A stretch of DNA of 64,000 nt from Pseudofabraea citricarpa (GCA_029641185.1 JAPWGK010000001.1:2430501-2494500); one strand, 5' to 3'; counted from the stretch's first letter, positions 23,803 through 36,122 are shown. The notes: generated from the letters alone by a model not told the origin. Made by a program: numbers and translations.

Positions 23803-25758
23803 GTTTATAACGAGTGTAATGGTCCGAGGACGGGTGAGGTAATTCTCTGGACAGTTGGATAGTGAAGTCGGATGAAGATGGCTGGCTGGTTAGAAAGAAG
23901 GTTGTGCTGAGGATTTCGTGTCGACTTTATGAGAAGGAACAGCAGACTGGGAATGTTGAATTTAAGATTAAGCACCATGCTGAAACTCTACTCTTTATAA
24001 CCTGGAATCTGTAATTAGAGTAGATCGTCATCGAATTTGGCAAGTCGGCTTGTTATTTGCTTTCCCGGGTAGAATTATCTTCATTGGCATGTTCAATCTC
24101 GTAGCGGGGATGCGGCATCACCAATCGTATGCATTGAAGCTGTTTGCGGCGTTGAATTTAAACTTTGGTGAAGCACGTTGAACCGCCTCCGCTTGCAGCG
24201 AACCGTTTCGGCTACTGGCCAGAAAGAGTAACTTGACACTTGACACAAGGTAGACAGATGCCGCTGTTAGTCCTCTGGTAAAGAATGACAATAAGATTAA
24301 GCCCAGAGAAGCAAGCAGCCATGCAGATTCTTGCAAATATTTTTAGAAGTCCTCCCAAAAGCCATCAGAGCTGAGCAATCATTTCGTGCATTTTGGTTTC
24401 TTGATCCTGGGCAGCAAACTGTTTTCAAAGCTTCCACTCTGCTTTGACGAGAACAAGAATCGTATCCTACAAAAAGATCCACCACCCTCGCCTCCTCAAA
24501 TATGTTTGCAGCACTGATGCAGCCTCCTCATCACTCGCACCAGGGTTTTTGACATGGGACTCTTGAATATATCTGGATTCCTCGTCATAATGGGTTCTTT
24601 CTGGAGAATTACTGTCTCAGCATCTACGGCATCCCCACAGATAAGTATAACCATTTCTGCAACCATCCTTGTGAAGATCAAATCTGCTGACTTGAACAAA
24701 AGTGGAGGTTCGCACTTGGGATCTCTTGGGTTCTTTACATGTACCTGCATATAGCAACATTTCGTTGAATGTCATTATCCCGTCCTAGATATCGTTCTCT
24801 CCCTCCTTCTAACAAAGCCCGAAGATTGCTTCTTGGAGTTTCACCTAGATTCTATTATACTCAAGTCATTCCCTCAGGGTCTGAATAACAAGGGATCAGG
24901 ATGTGATGTTTTTGTTCTAAGGAGACGAACTAAGGGAGAGTCTGAAGCTGAACAAGAGCGGTTCGGCGAAAAAGTCAGATGTAAAGAATGCGATCCACAG
25001 GATATGGGTCAGAACTAGGGATATCTAGGAGTGATGCCCTGTGGTCATCTAAGCGAGCAAAGCTATTTCGCCGTCTTCATCCTGCAGATGTAATGTTAAG
25101 GTTCAGTAGCTTCGATAGCGCCAGTGGCAACAACGCAAGGGGTGTCGCTTAGATTTCCTCATCCGAACGCTGAAGAAATCACTTGCGTTAAGCGATGTCG
25201 ACCTCACGTCTACCTCACGCGCCTGACTCTTCAAGTACCAAGGCTCTTTATACATCATGTTCCCATGAATAATTTCTTGCATTATTCTGTATCCAAACCC
25301 TTTCAGAGGTTTCCACGATCTCCCTTTACATTCGCTTATCGCCCTTTCCTGCAAGGACAAGAGAGTGTATGAGAAAATGCGGCTTGTGCCATTCACTTCA
25401 AGAAATGGTCCCTTGAGCAAAATCATTGGGGACTAACTCAAAGCATACCTCTCGCTTATCGTCCACTGGCATTGGCTGAGATACCCTTGGGCATTCCACC
25501 CTCCTCTCCAAGCGAATTCAGGTTGTGGTATCAAGGGTAAATCGTGGTTGCACACTCCGCCTTACTCCCAACATCGAGTGGAAATCCTACACCGTCAATA
25601 TATTGTTCCATAATAGGAAAATGTACTTGTGACATTGCCGACCCTAGAGGACAGCCTCCACGTATGCATCACCTAATTGGAACTAACGGTGACCTACCAT
25701 CCTTATCGCATTGTTGACACCAATTCCGTGATTTTTCTTTCTGCTGTACACTTTCAAC
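23803..25758. other. Intergenic, about 2 kb
   Basis: Upstream regions of two divergent genes. Frames at 24118-24750 and 25103-25426 were read in all phases; none has domain-like sequence, a convincing start or matching splice partners. Nothing else was recognised. Confidence 0.45.
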
Positions 25759-27945
25759 ATGTATCTTCCCACCAAAAATTATCAGAAGTATGACTATGAC
25801 GATCGTCGAAAAAAGTTCAATTGGAGGCGATTTCTCCGCACTGCTCATCCGCGAAGAGCTGCGTTTTTTCTTATGCTAGTACTTGTTATCTACCTCATGC
25901 GGAGTTCAAAAGTTCCAATACAGATTCCGGGATCCTTTCGATCCAACGTCTTTGATCAATTAATGCTGACCGAGGAACAACAATCACATCGAGCGGAACA
26001 CAAAAAGGCGCCCGAGGAAAATTCAGTCAAAGTTCCTCTCGAGCCGTACACAGGAAGCAAAGCGTTTCCCGAATATTCTCGGTATCTGAACCTGTATTCC
26101 GAAGCAGATTATCTTCCCGACATTATTCATATTCCCTTTGAGGATTCGGTGGAAGATGTGGTTCTACATGGGTGGGAGGATGAATGGATCAGTGATGGAG
26201 TCTATGATCAGAGTAAATGGGGGGCTTTGGAGGAGCCAAAAATGGATTTTGTATACACCTGTAAGGACCTTCATCAAAATGTGTAAGCTCAAAGCTGATT
26301 AATAAAGGGGTCAATGGCTCAGAAGAAGCATTCAGAAATACGATGCTTGAGTACGAACTCAACTCAACACTTAATGACGAAGAAGGCCTCTGGATGAAGG
26401 CGCATGGGGTGAACCGATATCGGGATTGGGACGAGCTTCGATATTCGATAAGAAGCATTGAAAAATACGCAAAGAAGTTCAGGAACAAGATTCAGATACT
26501 GGTTAATGCGGTTAAGACCGACGTAATTGGAAAGCAGAAACCGACTTGGTTGGCAGAAAACCCCGAGACAAATGCCGTGGTTGAAATTTTGTCGCAGGAG
26601 GATTTCTTTACCGAGGAAGCTCTTGGGTGTCTTCCGACATTTAATTCCCTTACGATCGAAAACCAAATCTTCAATACGCAGTCAAATGTGGACAGAGTAC
26701 GATGTTTTCTTCTTTTTCTTTCTTCTTTCTTTTCTCTTTTGGAAAATTCGAGGAATGTAGCTAATGCTAATGATCTCCTAGATGTTCGCCATGTCAGACG
26801 ATATGCTACTTGGAAAACCACACGCCGCTTCCGATATATTCTCCCCACTTTTTGGTCCAACCATGGGCCTAAAGTCAAACAGCTACAATACGGTGAATCC
26901 TCCAACAGACAACGATGCGCATCGGTTTGGAGAAAAGCCGTTTCTCATATATACTTCATGGCTACTAAATCGAAGATTTGGAGTTCGGAAGCGTCGCGGC
27001 CAGGTGCATTTCGGTCATAGCATTTCACGCAGTCTGACAAGAGAAGCAATGGCGACCTTTCCGTCGCCATCTGCAAAAAGTGCGTGCAAACGTTTCAGAG
27101 GCGAGGAGGGTTTCCAGCTATACTCGTGGTACGCGACATTCCATTATACCATAGAACGCCACCGAGAGGCTTTGCTATGGAGCTATATTATGTTAAAGAG
27201 TGACAAGAATTCGAATGGGAATCTTGGATGGGAAGAGCGTAAGGCTATAATGGCAGATTTAGAAGAAGGCATGGCGAATGAAGGAAGAACGACTTTCCGA
27301 GAAAGGATGTACTACAAGGTCGAGTCAAGCCTAAAAAATGCTGGTCTTGAAGCTCCACGGGTGAACCTTGACACAATATGGACTTCCCTGGATGGTCCTT
27401 TTGCCATTCGAGACTTAGAATGCTGGGAATTCAACGTTGACGAGTGCCTCGCACCCGGATTCTCGTCGTCTAAATCAGATGAGCGGCATACGAGTTTTAC
27501 ATTCTCGACGGCAACAATTTTTGATCGAATCGCAGTACGAGATCCTAACTGCGGTGACTGCTTACTCAAGCTTATATTGAATCGTGTCCGCAGAGGTCTT
27601 TCGCCTCTCCTTCCCGACGCAATCTCACAAGGCACTCAACGAAAAATGGTTATCAAAGCACTGGCAAAGTATCAATATAGTATCATCGAACCAGACGCAC
27701 TTTTTGTAATGGTAACGGATGCGGAACAAGTCGAGAATATCCTGATCAATCGTTTGATACACAAAGGAAAAGAGCGAGCGGTCGGGCAAGTTTGTCTTAA
27801 CGACGATGTGGCTTTAGCCGACGAGGCAGAGCTACTAAATCTCAAGAATGCCATTTCAAGGCTGTTCAAGGGATTGCAGCCACATCCGAGTCCGTTTGAG
27901 AAACCTATTGATCCTCCAAAAGTGCCGGAGCCCGACTTGGAATAA
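25759..27945 (+). CDS. Stealth-type sugar-phosphate transferase (Xpt1-like), type II membrane protein
   Basis: Member of the Stealth family, which transfers sugar-1-phosphate groups to glycans. Relatives include Cryptococcus xylosylphosphotransferase Xpt1 and the animal GlcNAc-1-phosphotransferase. Exons 25759..26260, 26308..26696 and 26782..27945 give 684 aa. The first splice rebuilds the conserved VYTWVNG motif (tryptophan 168 is formed across the junction). Conserved region 2 has RYRDWDELRYSIRSIEKYA from about residue 204 and, across the second junction, AMSDDMLLGKPH near 300. A later segment DKNSNGNLGWEE fits an EF-hand calcium loop, which also occurs in this family. A single membrane anchor lies at about 34-47 after a basic cytosolic tail, so a Golgi lumenal enzyme is likely. 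The donor and acceptor substrates cannot be read from sequence. Confidence 0.88.
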
Positions 27946-28837
27946 TGAGCACCTACTTGTTGGCATGGCTGATCCGTGAGATCAGAACAAGATGGGAGCC
28001 ATTTGTATGTACCTGAATGAGTATTTATTAGCGCCTCATAGATTATAGTCTGCTGGTAGCAAGACTATTGGTTACGTTGGAATTTGTAATTATACCAAGA
28101 TTATGTTCGAGGTCAACAGCAACTAAAGTTTATCGTAATTCAGCTTATAAAATGTTACGTGTATGTTGAAGCCCACAAGAAATCTTCTTCTTCCTGTTCT
28201 AAAAAGCAATCTATCAATATATGGCAGTCTGTTTCTTGCTTTCTATTTCAACGCTTCAAGAATAAGAACACAACAAAGTTAAGCGACGACTCCCTCAGTT
28301 TCTAACCCAACAGAGGAACCACAGTTCACTCCTATCAAATCAGCAATAAACATAACTAGATACAATAATCAGAGTTTATAAGAAACCCTATCACCGACCA
28401 CGGGCACTGAAAATAAGTGAAATTTTAACAATCAGCCCGCCGACTTTTCTCCATTCTTAGTCTTCGAACTAACCTCTCGCTTAATATATCCAAACATAAC
28501 TCAACGTCACAAATATCCATTCCCTGTCAAGTATTCCAGCCTCGATCTCTCCCAATGAGTCATTAACCAAGACTGGATCTGCAAGTGCAGCTGACAGAGC
28601 CGGCGAGGAAGACTCGGGTCAGAGATCCGGCTTTAGCCGCAACAAGCTTACGATACGGCGTCGCGGGCGTGGCACCTTCCCAACCAAGTTACTGTGCAGG
28701 AGGAGCAGGCACCGGGAAAATTGCAGGATCAACATATAATAGACACCTCGTAAGCTGGCAGACACGACAACTGTGCATTGCTGAGCACCAGCATCAATTT
28801 TCCAACATACAGTTGTTGCCTTTCCCGAAAGCTCGCA
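27946..28837. other. Intergenic
   Basis: Contains the 3' end of the Stealth gene and the promoter of the sulfotransferase-like gene. Frames in 28585-28941 overlap the next gene in the wrong phase and were not called. Confidence 0.45.
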
Positions 28838-29627
28838 ATGGACCATCGTGTCGAGATGAAGATATTGGTTCTCGGCATGCCGAGAACAGGAACCCAATGT
28901 ACGCACGCCATCAATTTTGGGAATACGTGTACCGTGCGTGACTGGACTGAAATGACTTGAAAAAACTCAGCCCTCGCAGATGCTTTGAAGCTGCTCGGCT
29001 ACGGCAGCATTTACCACATGCGCGAGGTGGGCAAGAACCAACACCAGCAGCTGTGGGTCGCCGCACTAGAAGCCAAGTACGAAGGGAGCGGCGACGTCTT
29101 CGGACGCGAGCAGTTCGACGAGATCTTTGAAGGCTTTTCTGTAAGTTCTACCCAACTCCTTTTTTTCTTTCTCTCTCCAGAAGAAAAACGGAAAACAGAG
29201 TGCGGGCTGAATAAAGCAATTGGTCCAGGGCGTCTCCGACTACCCAGCAGCCATCTTCCCAGAAGAGTTGATCAAAGCCTATCCGGAAGCAAAAATCATC
29301 CTCACCAATCGTGAGGTAGAGCAGTGGGAGAAATCTATGATGGCTACTTTGATCCATGCCCATACAGCACCCAATGCAGCACCCAGTGCTATGCGTGATC
29401 TGTATCACAAACATCTTTGGGGCGATGATTTTCCAAAGAATGGCCGAGATGCCTTCCGAGTGCACAATGAGTTGGTGAGGAATACGGCTCCTAAGGAGAT
29501 GTTTCTTGAGTATCAGGTCAAGGACGGTTGGGGCCCGTTGTGCGAATTTCTGGGAAAGGATGTTCCTGATGCACCGTTTCCGAGATCGGATGATTGGTTG
29601 AATTACAAGAAGGAGCATGGCGCATAA
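28838..29627 (+). CDS. P-loop sulfotransferase-family protein
   Basis: Exons 28838..28898, 28971..29140 and 29229..29627 give 209 aa. The N-terminus KILVLGMPRTGTQSLADALK is the 5' phosphosulfate-binding P-loop motif of the fungal sulfotransferase family, restored by the first splice. EELIKAYPEAKIILTNREVEQW matches the second conserved block, where the Asn-Arg pair stands in for the usual RxPxxWxxS motif. The protein is short and ends at DWLNYKKEHGA, without the C-terminal hydrophobic segment some relatives carry. Fungal genomes hold many copies with unknown substrates, so no reaction is assigned. A competing acceptor at about 29178 would shift the frame and was rejected. Confidence 0.82.
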
Positions 29628-29942
29628 TCGAGTAAATGCCTTTCTTAATCAGAAGTTGTTCCTTTCCTTGGAATGTTTCTTTAGCTGCGTATGAGAGAAT
29701 AGACATGGATTAGTCAAGCGTCCAAACTGAATAGGTTGTTTTCCATTGTCGCTAATTAGCGAGAGTAGCACTGCACGTTTTAAGTTCAAAGATATTGATC
29801 GAATGATTATAAAAGTCCCAAACAAAATATTTAAATATCTTGAGAAAAAAAACGGACAGCTCTGTCGAACAATAAGCCCGCAAAGCCCGGCAATTTCTAC
29901 TGGCGAAAATTGGGGCACCTAGGAGGAAGCAAAAAAAGAAAA
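29628..29942. other. Intergenic between the sulfotransferase-like gene and the 5S rRNA gene
   Basis: Holds the sulfotransferase-like 3' UTR and, at its right edge, the Pol III terminator of the 5S gene. No coding signal seen. Confidence 0.5.
29930..29942 (-). terminator. Pol III T-run terminator of the 5S rRNA gene
   Basis: On the minus strand the 5S sequence is followed at once by a T-rich run (five T, C, seven T), the expected RNA polymerase III stop. Confidence 0.85.
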
Positions 29943-30061
29943 ACATACAACAGTAGGTATTCGCTGGTGGTCACCCACCCAACTACTAATCTACCGATCT
30001 GAGGCTTATGTATGGCAGAGCGGACGGGATGCCCAGTTCTCCTCAGTCTGTGGTCGTATGT
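29943..30061 (-). rRNA. 5S ribosomal RNA
   Basis: The minus strand reads ACATACGACCACAGACTGAG at the 5' end and CCAGCGAATACCTACTGTTG near the 3' end, 119 nt in all, the standard 5S length. The conserved fungal core TTAGTAGTTGGGTGGGTGAC (internal promoter region) and ATCCCGTCCGCTC are present. The ends pair as helix I (ACATACGAC with GTTGTATGT, one G-T wobble). CTGAGG pairs with CCTCAG as helix III. Lone 5S genes between protein genes are normal in filamentous ascomycetes, where 5S is not in the rDNA unit. The intact helices and terminator argue against a pseudogene. Confidence 0.95.
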
Positions 30062-30563
30062 GACAGACAATGGACTAAGTAGACATATATCCCCAGCTGG
30101 AAAACTTGCAGAATTTATGTCTCATACCTTACTTGACCGGCACAATGGCGGTGGCAACAGAACCAAACATTTCTGTATTGCATTTGATGACAGACAGAGA
30201 ATTGCAATGCATGTCTTCGCGTGGGATTGTGGACCATCTTAATTTTCTATTTCTTGTTTCTGCACTTCGTTCAACTTCAGATATTTTCAAATATGTATGC
30301 TTTGAAGTATACACCTAGATGTTATAATCTAGTCAACCATATAAGTAATAAAACCTCAGTCTTACAAGTTCTTTATACGTCAACGGCACAGAAGCATGAG
30401 AATGAGCGAACGAAAAATAAAGCCCGAGAGCGATAGACAGAAGCGAGTAAAAAAAGATTGATTAATGTAACGAACCAAGTTCGATTATAACCCCCATCCC
30501 CACCCAAAGAGAACCCCCAAAATCCACTCATCTTAAGCCAACGGACAAGGCGATACCATGCTC
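30062..30563. other. Intergenic
   Basis: Region 5' of the 5S gene and 3' of the interrupted LPAEIR gene. No coding or RNA feature was recognised. Confidence 0.45.
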
Positions 30564-31477
30564 TTAACTGTGAAAATCGTACGGGTGTAACATCGGATAA
30601 GTCCAGTTTCTTACGTAAATACGTTCCAGCCTTTCCAAGCGCGTAAAGGAGTACTGAACCTCCCCATCTACAACGAAGACCAACTTATCGACACGCCAAG
30701 CCAGGTATTTTCAAAGGCTTCTCCAAGCCTCCCTCAGAGCAAACGTTGCCCAGGAAACCACACACGCCCGATCAATTGCTGGGTGGTGAGGGTGGATAGA
30801 TATTTGGGCCCTTGGTATCGGTTCTGGTCGAAGACTGCTAGGGATTTCTACCTCCAGGACGAGCGTTCTGACACGTGCCCTGCCTTGGAGTATTGCCATC
30901 TTACTGGGTCTGTCGACGTCTTGTATGGAATTGAGGAAGAAGAACAGCCTACAGAACATTGAAAACCCCCCCACGGCGAACATTCGATAACAATCGCTGG
31001 TTGGTTGCGTCCTGGCTGATGGCTTGCAGAGGATATGGACTGTTTGTGTGATACCTGTTTGGAAAGGCACCAGCCCCTCCGGCGATATTGTTCCTCCCTT
31101 GCCGAGCTGAATCTCGAGTTTGTAACTTAACTGGGCCTGCTTTACACGTTGTATGTCGACTATGCGGTTGAGCTCATATGACGCTTCTTTCCACAGTTGT
31201 TTGTTTGTGCCGAGTAAACCCCAAGATCTTTGAATAGTGTACAAACGGCACACGGAAAACCCGACTTGTTGGTGTATGAAGCAAGCTGTGAAGCAGCACT
31301 CTGCGGGTTCGGGACTTTCGTGGTGAAAAGGTGGGCGTCTTCCAATGGGAGTCCAATCTGCGATGAGTTGGTTGTAGATAATGACGCGGATTTCGGCAGG
31401 TAACCCTAGTAAATAATTGTTTTTCTGTTTGGTGTTTGCCGAAGACTCTCAACACAATTCCATATCCATGTTTTCAT
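30564..31477 (-). pseudogene. LPAEIR-type (F-box-like) fungal protein gene interrupted by an in-frame TGA
   Basis: The frame has the LPAEIRVIIYNQL start motif common in large fungal F-box-like/2EXR-type families, and later GLLGTNKQLWKEASYELNR. A workable start is ATG 31477, spliced by a 50-nt intron (GTGTTG donor 31455, AG 31406) to give MKTWIWNWLPAEIR; this donor is weak. The frame then stays open to a TGA at 30713-30711 (238 aa). Directly beyond that stop, in the same frame, 48 further codons run to TAA at 30564 and look like the family's end (WRVDKLVFVVDGEVQYSFTR). So either the protein is truncated, the gene is decaying, or the TGA is read through or a sequence error. Function unknown. 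Confidence 0.55.
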
Positions 31478-31751
31478 GCAGCAGAGGCAGATTGAGGAAG
31501 ATTAGTGGGATGAAGGTGTAATCAGGCTTGGGGAAATGAAGTTATGGTAGAAAGGTGAATAAGGAAAAAGATGAGAGTTTGATGAGCGTTCTTTCCTTAC
31601 TGATAACTACTAGCTAAGCTCATTATCATGATTATGTTCCTTTCATTGCACCGTGCAGAATAATGAGCGAGTTTAAAAAGAAAGATGATGGTATTGAACT
31701 TAGGATCAATTCTATAGGGTATCACGAAAGGATCTTGTAAGGAGAAAAACC

Positions 31752-33595
31752 TCACAACACATGCGCCTCAACTGTCCAACCAAGATGTAGGCCCTTCCCA
31801 ATCTTTGAGAACATATCTTCGAGCTTTTGAAGGTCAACTCCAGCCTGTGCGTGCTTGGCTACAGCGATTTGCAGGACGATGCCAGATTTGTGCCCTTTCT
31901 TTCCCAGAGTATTTGAGATGTCGGATTTAAATCTAAGGATAATTAGCGGCAGACACGAATCTCTATTTGCGAGAAGCTTACAAAACTGCATCATGATAAG
32001 GTGCAGAGTTGAGACCAGCCTGAGGGAATACAGGAATAACTGTCGCCAAAGCTTTGGCAATAGTTCCAATGTATTCGCACCAGAAACTGACCTCTGCACC
32101 CACCAAGGCTTGAAGATTCTTGTAAAGTTCTATTTCGATAGGACCTAGAACTGTCCCCCAGCGAGCACACATGGTCAAAGCCAAAACTGCTTGAATTTCA
32201 TGTGTCAGACCAGGAAGACCAGCAAGGGATCCAGAGATTGAATGATGTAGAGCTCTTGAAGAATTTGCATCATCCGAATCGCCCATGTGTACCCATATAT
32301 TTCGAGCCACATAACTCTGTACTTCGGCGGTGAAAACAGGTGGTTGAGAACCAGGCAGAGCCAGAGAAATCCTTTCGACAATGGTATTGATGATTGCATC
32401 ATCTGCCTGCGTCCCATATGTTACTCCTGGTAGAAGAGGAAGGGGATCGATTTCTCTAACGGCTGCTGGCAGTTTCATGTAGAGAACCCCTTCTCGATTT
32501 CCACCGCTGCAGAAGGTGACTTGCTTAATCTTAGGTACTGCCTTGACAAGAGCGTGGACTACTTCAGCAATGGCTGGGAACTGCTCTCTTCGTCTCTTAG
32601 ACATTCCATAGATCTTGCCGTCTTGGTCATTAGCCTTGAGCATGTCTTTCCATTTGATAAATCTGTCTCCCGGCACAGTGTAACCACCAATTGCTGGGAT
32701 TGGGTACTGTTTAATTGGATCTGTATGCATGAGCATACTACCATATCCACGAAATCCGCCTCCGCAGAAATAGATGGTTACGCCTTGTTCTGACTCTAGC
32801 TTCAATTTTGGAAACCGTGCTTTCATCCCCTCGAATGTCTCCTTCATGCCCTTTTGCAGTTCTGCCTTTGCACTCTCTGCAGCACTCTTACTACTGAGTG
32901 CAGCACTTAACTTTGCAGCACCAAAAGGCAGACTCTTGGCGGCTTCTGCAGCCAGAACATCGTAACCAGAACCAGATGAGGAGTCCACATAAGTCATTTG
33001 TACACTCCCCCCACCCAGATCCATGAAAAGACCTTCAACATGGTTGAACCCGCTGCGAGCCCCCATGGCACCGAATAAACTCTCCATCGCAGGACTTAAT
33101 ATGTCGACTACCAGACCACTCTCTTCCTTAATTGCTGCTAGCATTTCATCCTTGTTCTTCGCCGTTCGCATGGCCTCCGTCGCGAAAACACTTATATTTT
33201 GTTTATTGACGCCATAACTATCGCAGGTTCTCTTGAACCGCCCCAAGGTTTGCGCCACTAATGATATGGTATTCGAGGAGAAGTGGAATGGTATAGCTCC
33301 TGGTGTGGACTCGTGAAGCGCATCATAAAGGGAGATCCCAGCCCGTTCACGGTAGATGCAATGTAACAGTCGACTTCGAGGTTGTGAGAGATCAGAAATC
33401 GAGAATCGAATGCCGTTACTTGGATACGCGTCAGAGTCGCGCAATCAATGCGGGGCGCAGAGAGTATGGGAGGTCAAATTACCTTCCCATATCGACAAGT
33501 CCGAACAGTTGCTTGTCGGTGCCACTGGAGTCAAATGGAGCCATTTTGGAGGCAAAGTTATCGATGGTGATGACATCTCCCATTGGACTCGCCAT
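31752..33595 (-). CDS. Rtg2-like Ppx/GppA-family protein (exopolyphosphatase-like)
   Basis: Belongs to the actin-fold Ppx/GppA phosphatase family, in which yeast Rtg2 senses mitochondrial state and metabolism. Exons complement(31752..31932, 31982..33418, 33483..33595) give 576 aa. The first splice produces the phosphate-1 motif GLVDMGSNGIRFSISDL. The second nucleotide-binding motif is FMDLGGGSVQM (DLGGGS at 171-176), and FCSGGNREGVLY follows later. The last exon (FKSDISNTLGKKGHKSGIVL) ends at EAHVL. ATG 33595 (MASPMGDVITIDNF) fits the family start; in-frame ATGs at 33655 and 33733 would add unlike sequence. Whether it is a true phosphatase or a regulator cannot be told from sequence. Confidence 0.9.
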
Positions 33596-33866
33596 CTTGA
33601 GTAGAGATTGAGGCGTAGGTTGGAAAGTAGGGATTTTGTAGATATGCTTCAACATGCAAAGAAAAGTTGCGGTGTTTTCTAGCTGTTTAAACTGCAACTG
33701 CCCCGCCAAACTTGGCGAACATGGCCCCCTCATTAGTGAAGCGTCATTGTTTGATCAGCCTGGTGAACCTAAATTTGCCATCATGTGATAATTCTTGTTT
33801 AAAAAATAAAGTACAGTACAGTATGGTTTTAACACAATTTTCCTCCCTTGCATTATTTCCCACCGT

Positions 33867-36122
33867 TTAAATGCCATCCCCATCTGCAGCCTCGCCATCA
33901 GCAGCTCTTGGTTCCACACCGTGAAAAGCCTCTCCAAAGGCAGAGTCATCCATACCCATATCCATGTCTAATCCAAGGTCACCACCCATGGGATCATCTC
34001 CGCCATAACTGTCCAATGCGTCGCCCGCTGTATCAAGATCACCAAGATCCCCAAAATCATTTGAGTCCGCTTCAAATCCGGGTATTGAGTCGTTGCTTGC
34101 CGCTGGCTGTTCCGCGGGTGGGGCTGCTGCCTGAGGCGTATTTTCTTGGTTTGGTCCAGAAGACGCTCCAGGAGAGACTCCGCCCTGAGGTACGACAACC
34201 CAATCGCCGGTTCCAGCAGTATCAGTAGATGCAGCAGTCTCCGTAACTGGAACTGGAACTTCCTCGGGCGGTTTGATGTCTGGCTGTGTTGTTGGTGCAG
34301 CAGGCTGCTCAGTTTGGGCAGCGTTTTGAATAGGAGGTTGAGGAGATGGGGGATTGATGTTGACAGGAGTTCCAGTAGCTGAAGTTGATTGGATTTGAGG
34401 TTGCGGTGTTGGAAAATTCAAGCTTCCATTACCTGGAGTTGATGTGGATGAGAGACCAGTGTGGAATTGGTCGAGCAAGCCTGCAGCCGAGCTCTCCCCC
34501 ATTTCGATATCGGTATCCCCAATAAGTACGCCACTACGCCCACTTTGATGAGATCCATTTCTCGAAGCGGGTGAGATTCGACGGCTAGGGGCTGTAGGGG
34601 CTTCTTCATAACCACCGTCCTGGATTCGTTGCAACTCTTTGACAGCAGCTGTATGTCTACCGAGTGACGCTTCTACCTGTGCCAATATATCATCAACTTT
34701 GGATGGTGCCTTGCTGGAAATTTTCCCGTCGTCACTATCTTCATCGTCAATCTTTCCTTCCAAACGCCAGTATTCTGGACCAGTACTGGTTGGGTCATGG
34801 ACAGCAGTACGAAGTTCCTTTTCTGCTTGGGTCACGAGTGACCCTTTCTTGAATTTGGCCATTCTCTTTGCATGCTTGGCTTTCATCTTCTCAATGTCGT
34901 TTTCCGTCTGGGTTAAATGCTCTTTAGCTCGCTTGCGAAATTCATCTGCCTTCCCAGGGTCCAAGCGGCCAACATAGTTATACTTAGCAACGTCCTTTTC
35001 GGGAACTAAAGGTGCGTCAAAGATACCATCAGTAAGACTTGCTAACTCCCCTTTCAGTCCAAGGCCAAGGTCTTGTGGGATAATTTGATGGACAGAATAA
35101 GGTGAATTGAGGATCTCCTCCATCCACAAATGATTCAACTTGTAACGCTCAGTACTAATCTCACGAGGAGTCATGACATCGAAGATATCGCCTCTAGAGG
35201 TATCTTCATCATCATCAACCGCATCAAGGACAGTGCCCATTGCTGCAGGATTTGGCCCAGGGTTGTTCTGTGTGCGCGCTCGCTTTGAAGGAGGTGGTCC
35301 TTGTCCAGGGTGTGCGGGATATGCCATTGCTTGAGGTACTCTGACTGGAGTCATGTTTCCTCCGTACACATGTTGTCTAGCGGGTGGACCACGAGGAAAC
35401 TGAATCTGTGGCCAACTAGCTCGATCATGAAGCATGAACTCCTTCTGAACAATCTGGCCTTGAGTTTGCAGGTATTGCCTAGTGTTCACCATCGTATTCG
35501 TCCGAATATCGACTGGGATTACATTCGAAGGGATTCGATCTTGTTGGACGACATCACTGTAGTGTATAATCCACAAGCTTTGGTCTGGTGTTTGTCCGTT
35601 AGGATTGGGAAATTTGGAAGGTAGCAGGCGATATCTTTTCCGGCTATGCATAGCGTATTGCTCTCCAGGAGCGTAGCCAACTTTTGCATGGTACATTTCA
35701 AGCGTCTTAGATAGCGTTAATAACATGTCATCCTCGAGGGCATTGTAGACTTACGTAGACTCCGCCATCCAAGTTCACCTCCATCTGAAATGCTGTCTCT
35801 CCAGGTGCCCATATAAACCCATCGCTAGCAAAATCGGTCCCGAGTATGGTCAAAGGTTGCCATGTCAGGAGAATCGTGCCGCTGGCAGGCCGATCGAGGT
35901 AGGTCCAGTAGAAGGGGGCTTGATCTCGAGAAATCTTGGGTGCCTGAAGAAGCATCTGCGCAACCTTTTCATGGTGCAATTGATGCAGTAATGGGTACCT
36001 GAACGTCGAGAGAAGATGAACATGTTGAATCTGATGGTGTTAGGTTTAGGCTGGTTGAGATGTTTGTAACAATAAGATATACTAACTAGGTCCCTATGGA
36101 CGCCATGACCCGGATCCTGCAT
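33867..36122 (-). CDS. SSR4: SWI/SNF and RSC complex subunit Ssr4 (DUF1750/SSR4 family)
   Basis: Homologue of fission yeast Ssr4, shared by SWI/SNF and RSC remodellers. Exons complement(33867..35705, 35755..36030, 36087..36122) give 716 aa. The short first exon encodes MQDPGHGVHRDL. The SSR4 N-terminal domain (about 13-220) has HLLSTFRYPLLHQLHHEKVA, FYWTYLDRPASGTILLTWQP and KVGYAPGEQYAMHSRKRYRLL; the last is formed by the second splice (GGVY joined to TLEMYHAKVGY). The middle holds a coiled-coil-like lysine-rich stretch (KMKAKHAKRMAKFKKGS). The C-terminus is Pro/Gln-rich and then very acidic, typical of transcription co-regulators. With SNF5 at the left end, the window encodes two subunits of the same remodeller class, about 31 kb apart. 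Confidence 0.92.

Noticed and set aside
29178..29228. Alternative acceptor CTCTCCAG in intron 2 of the sulfotransferase-like gene
   Set aside because: It breaks the frame into the conserved GVSDYPAAIFPEE block; the CAG at 29228 keeps it.
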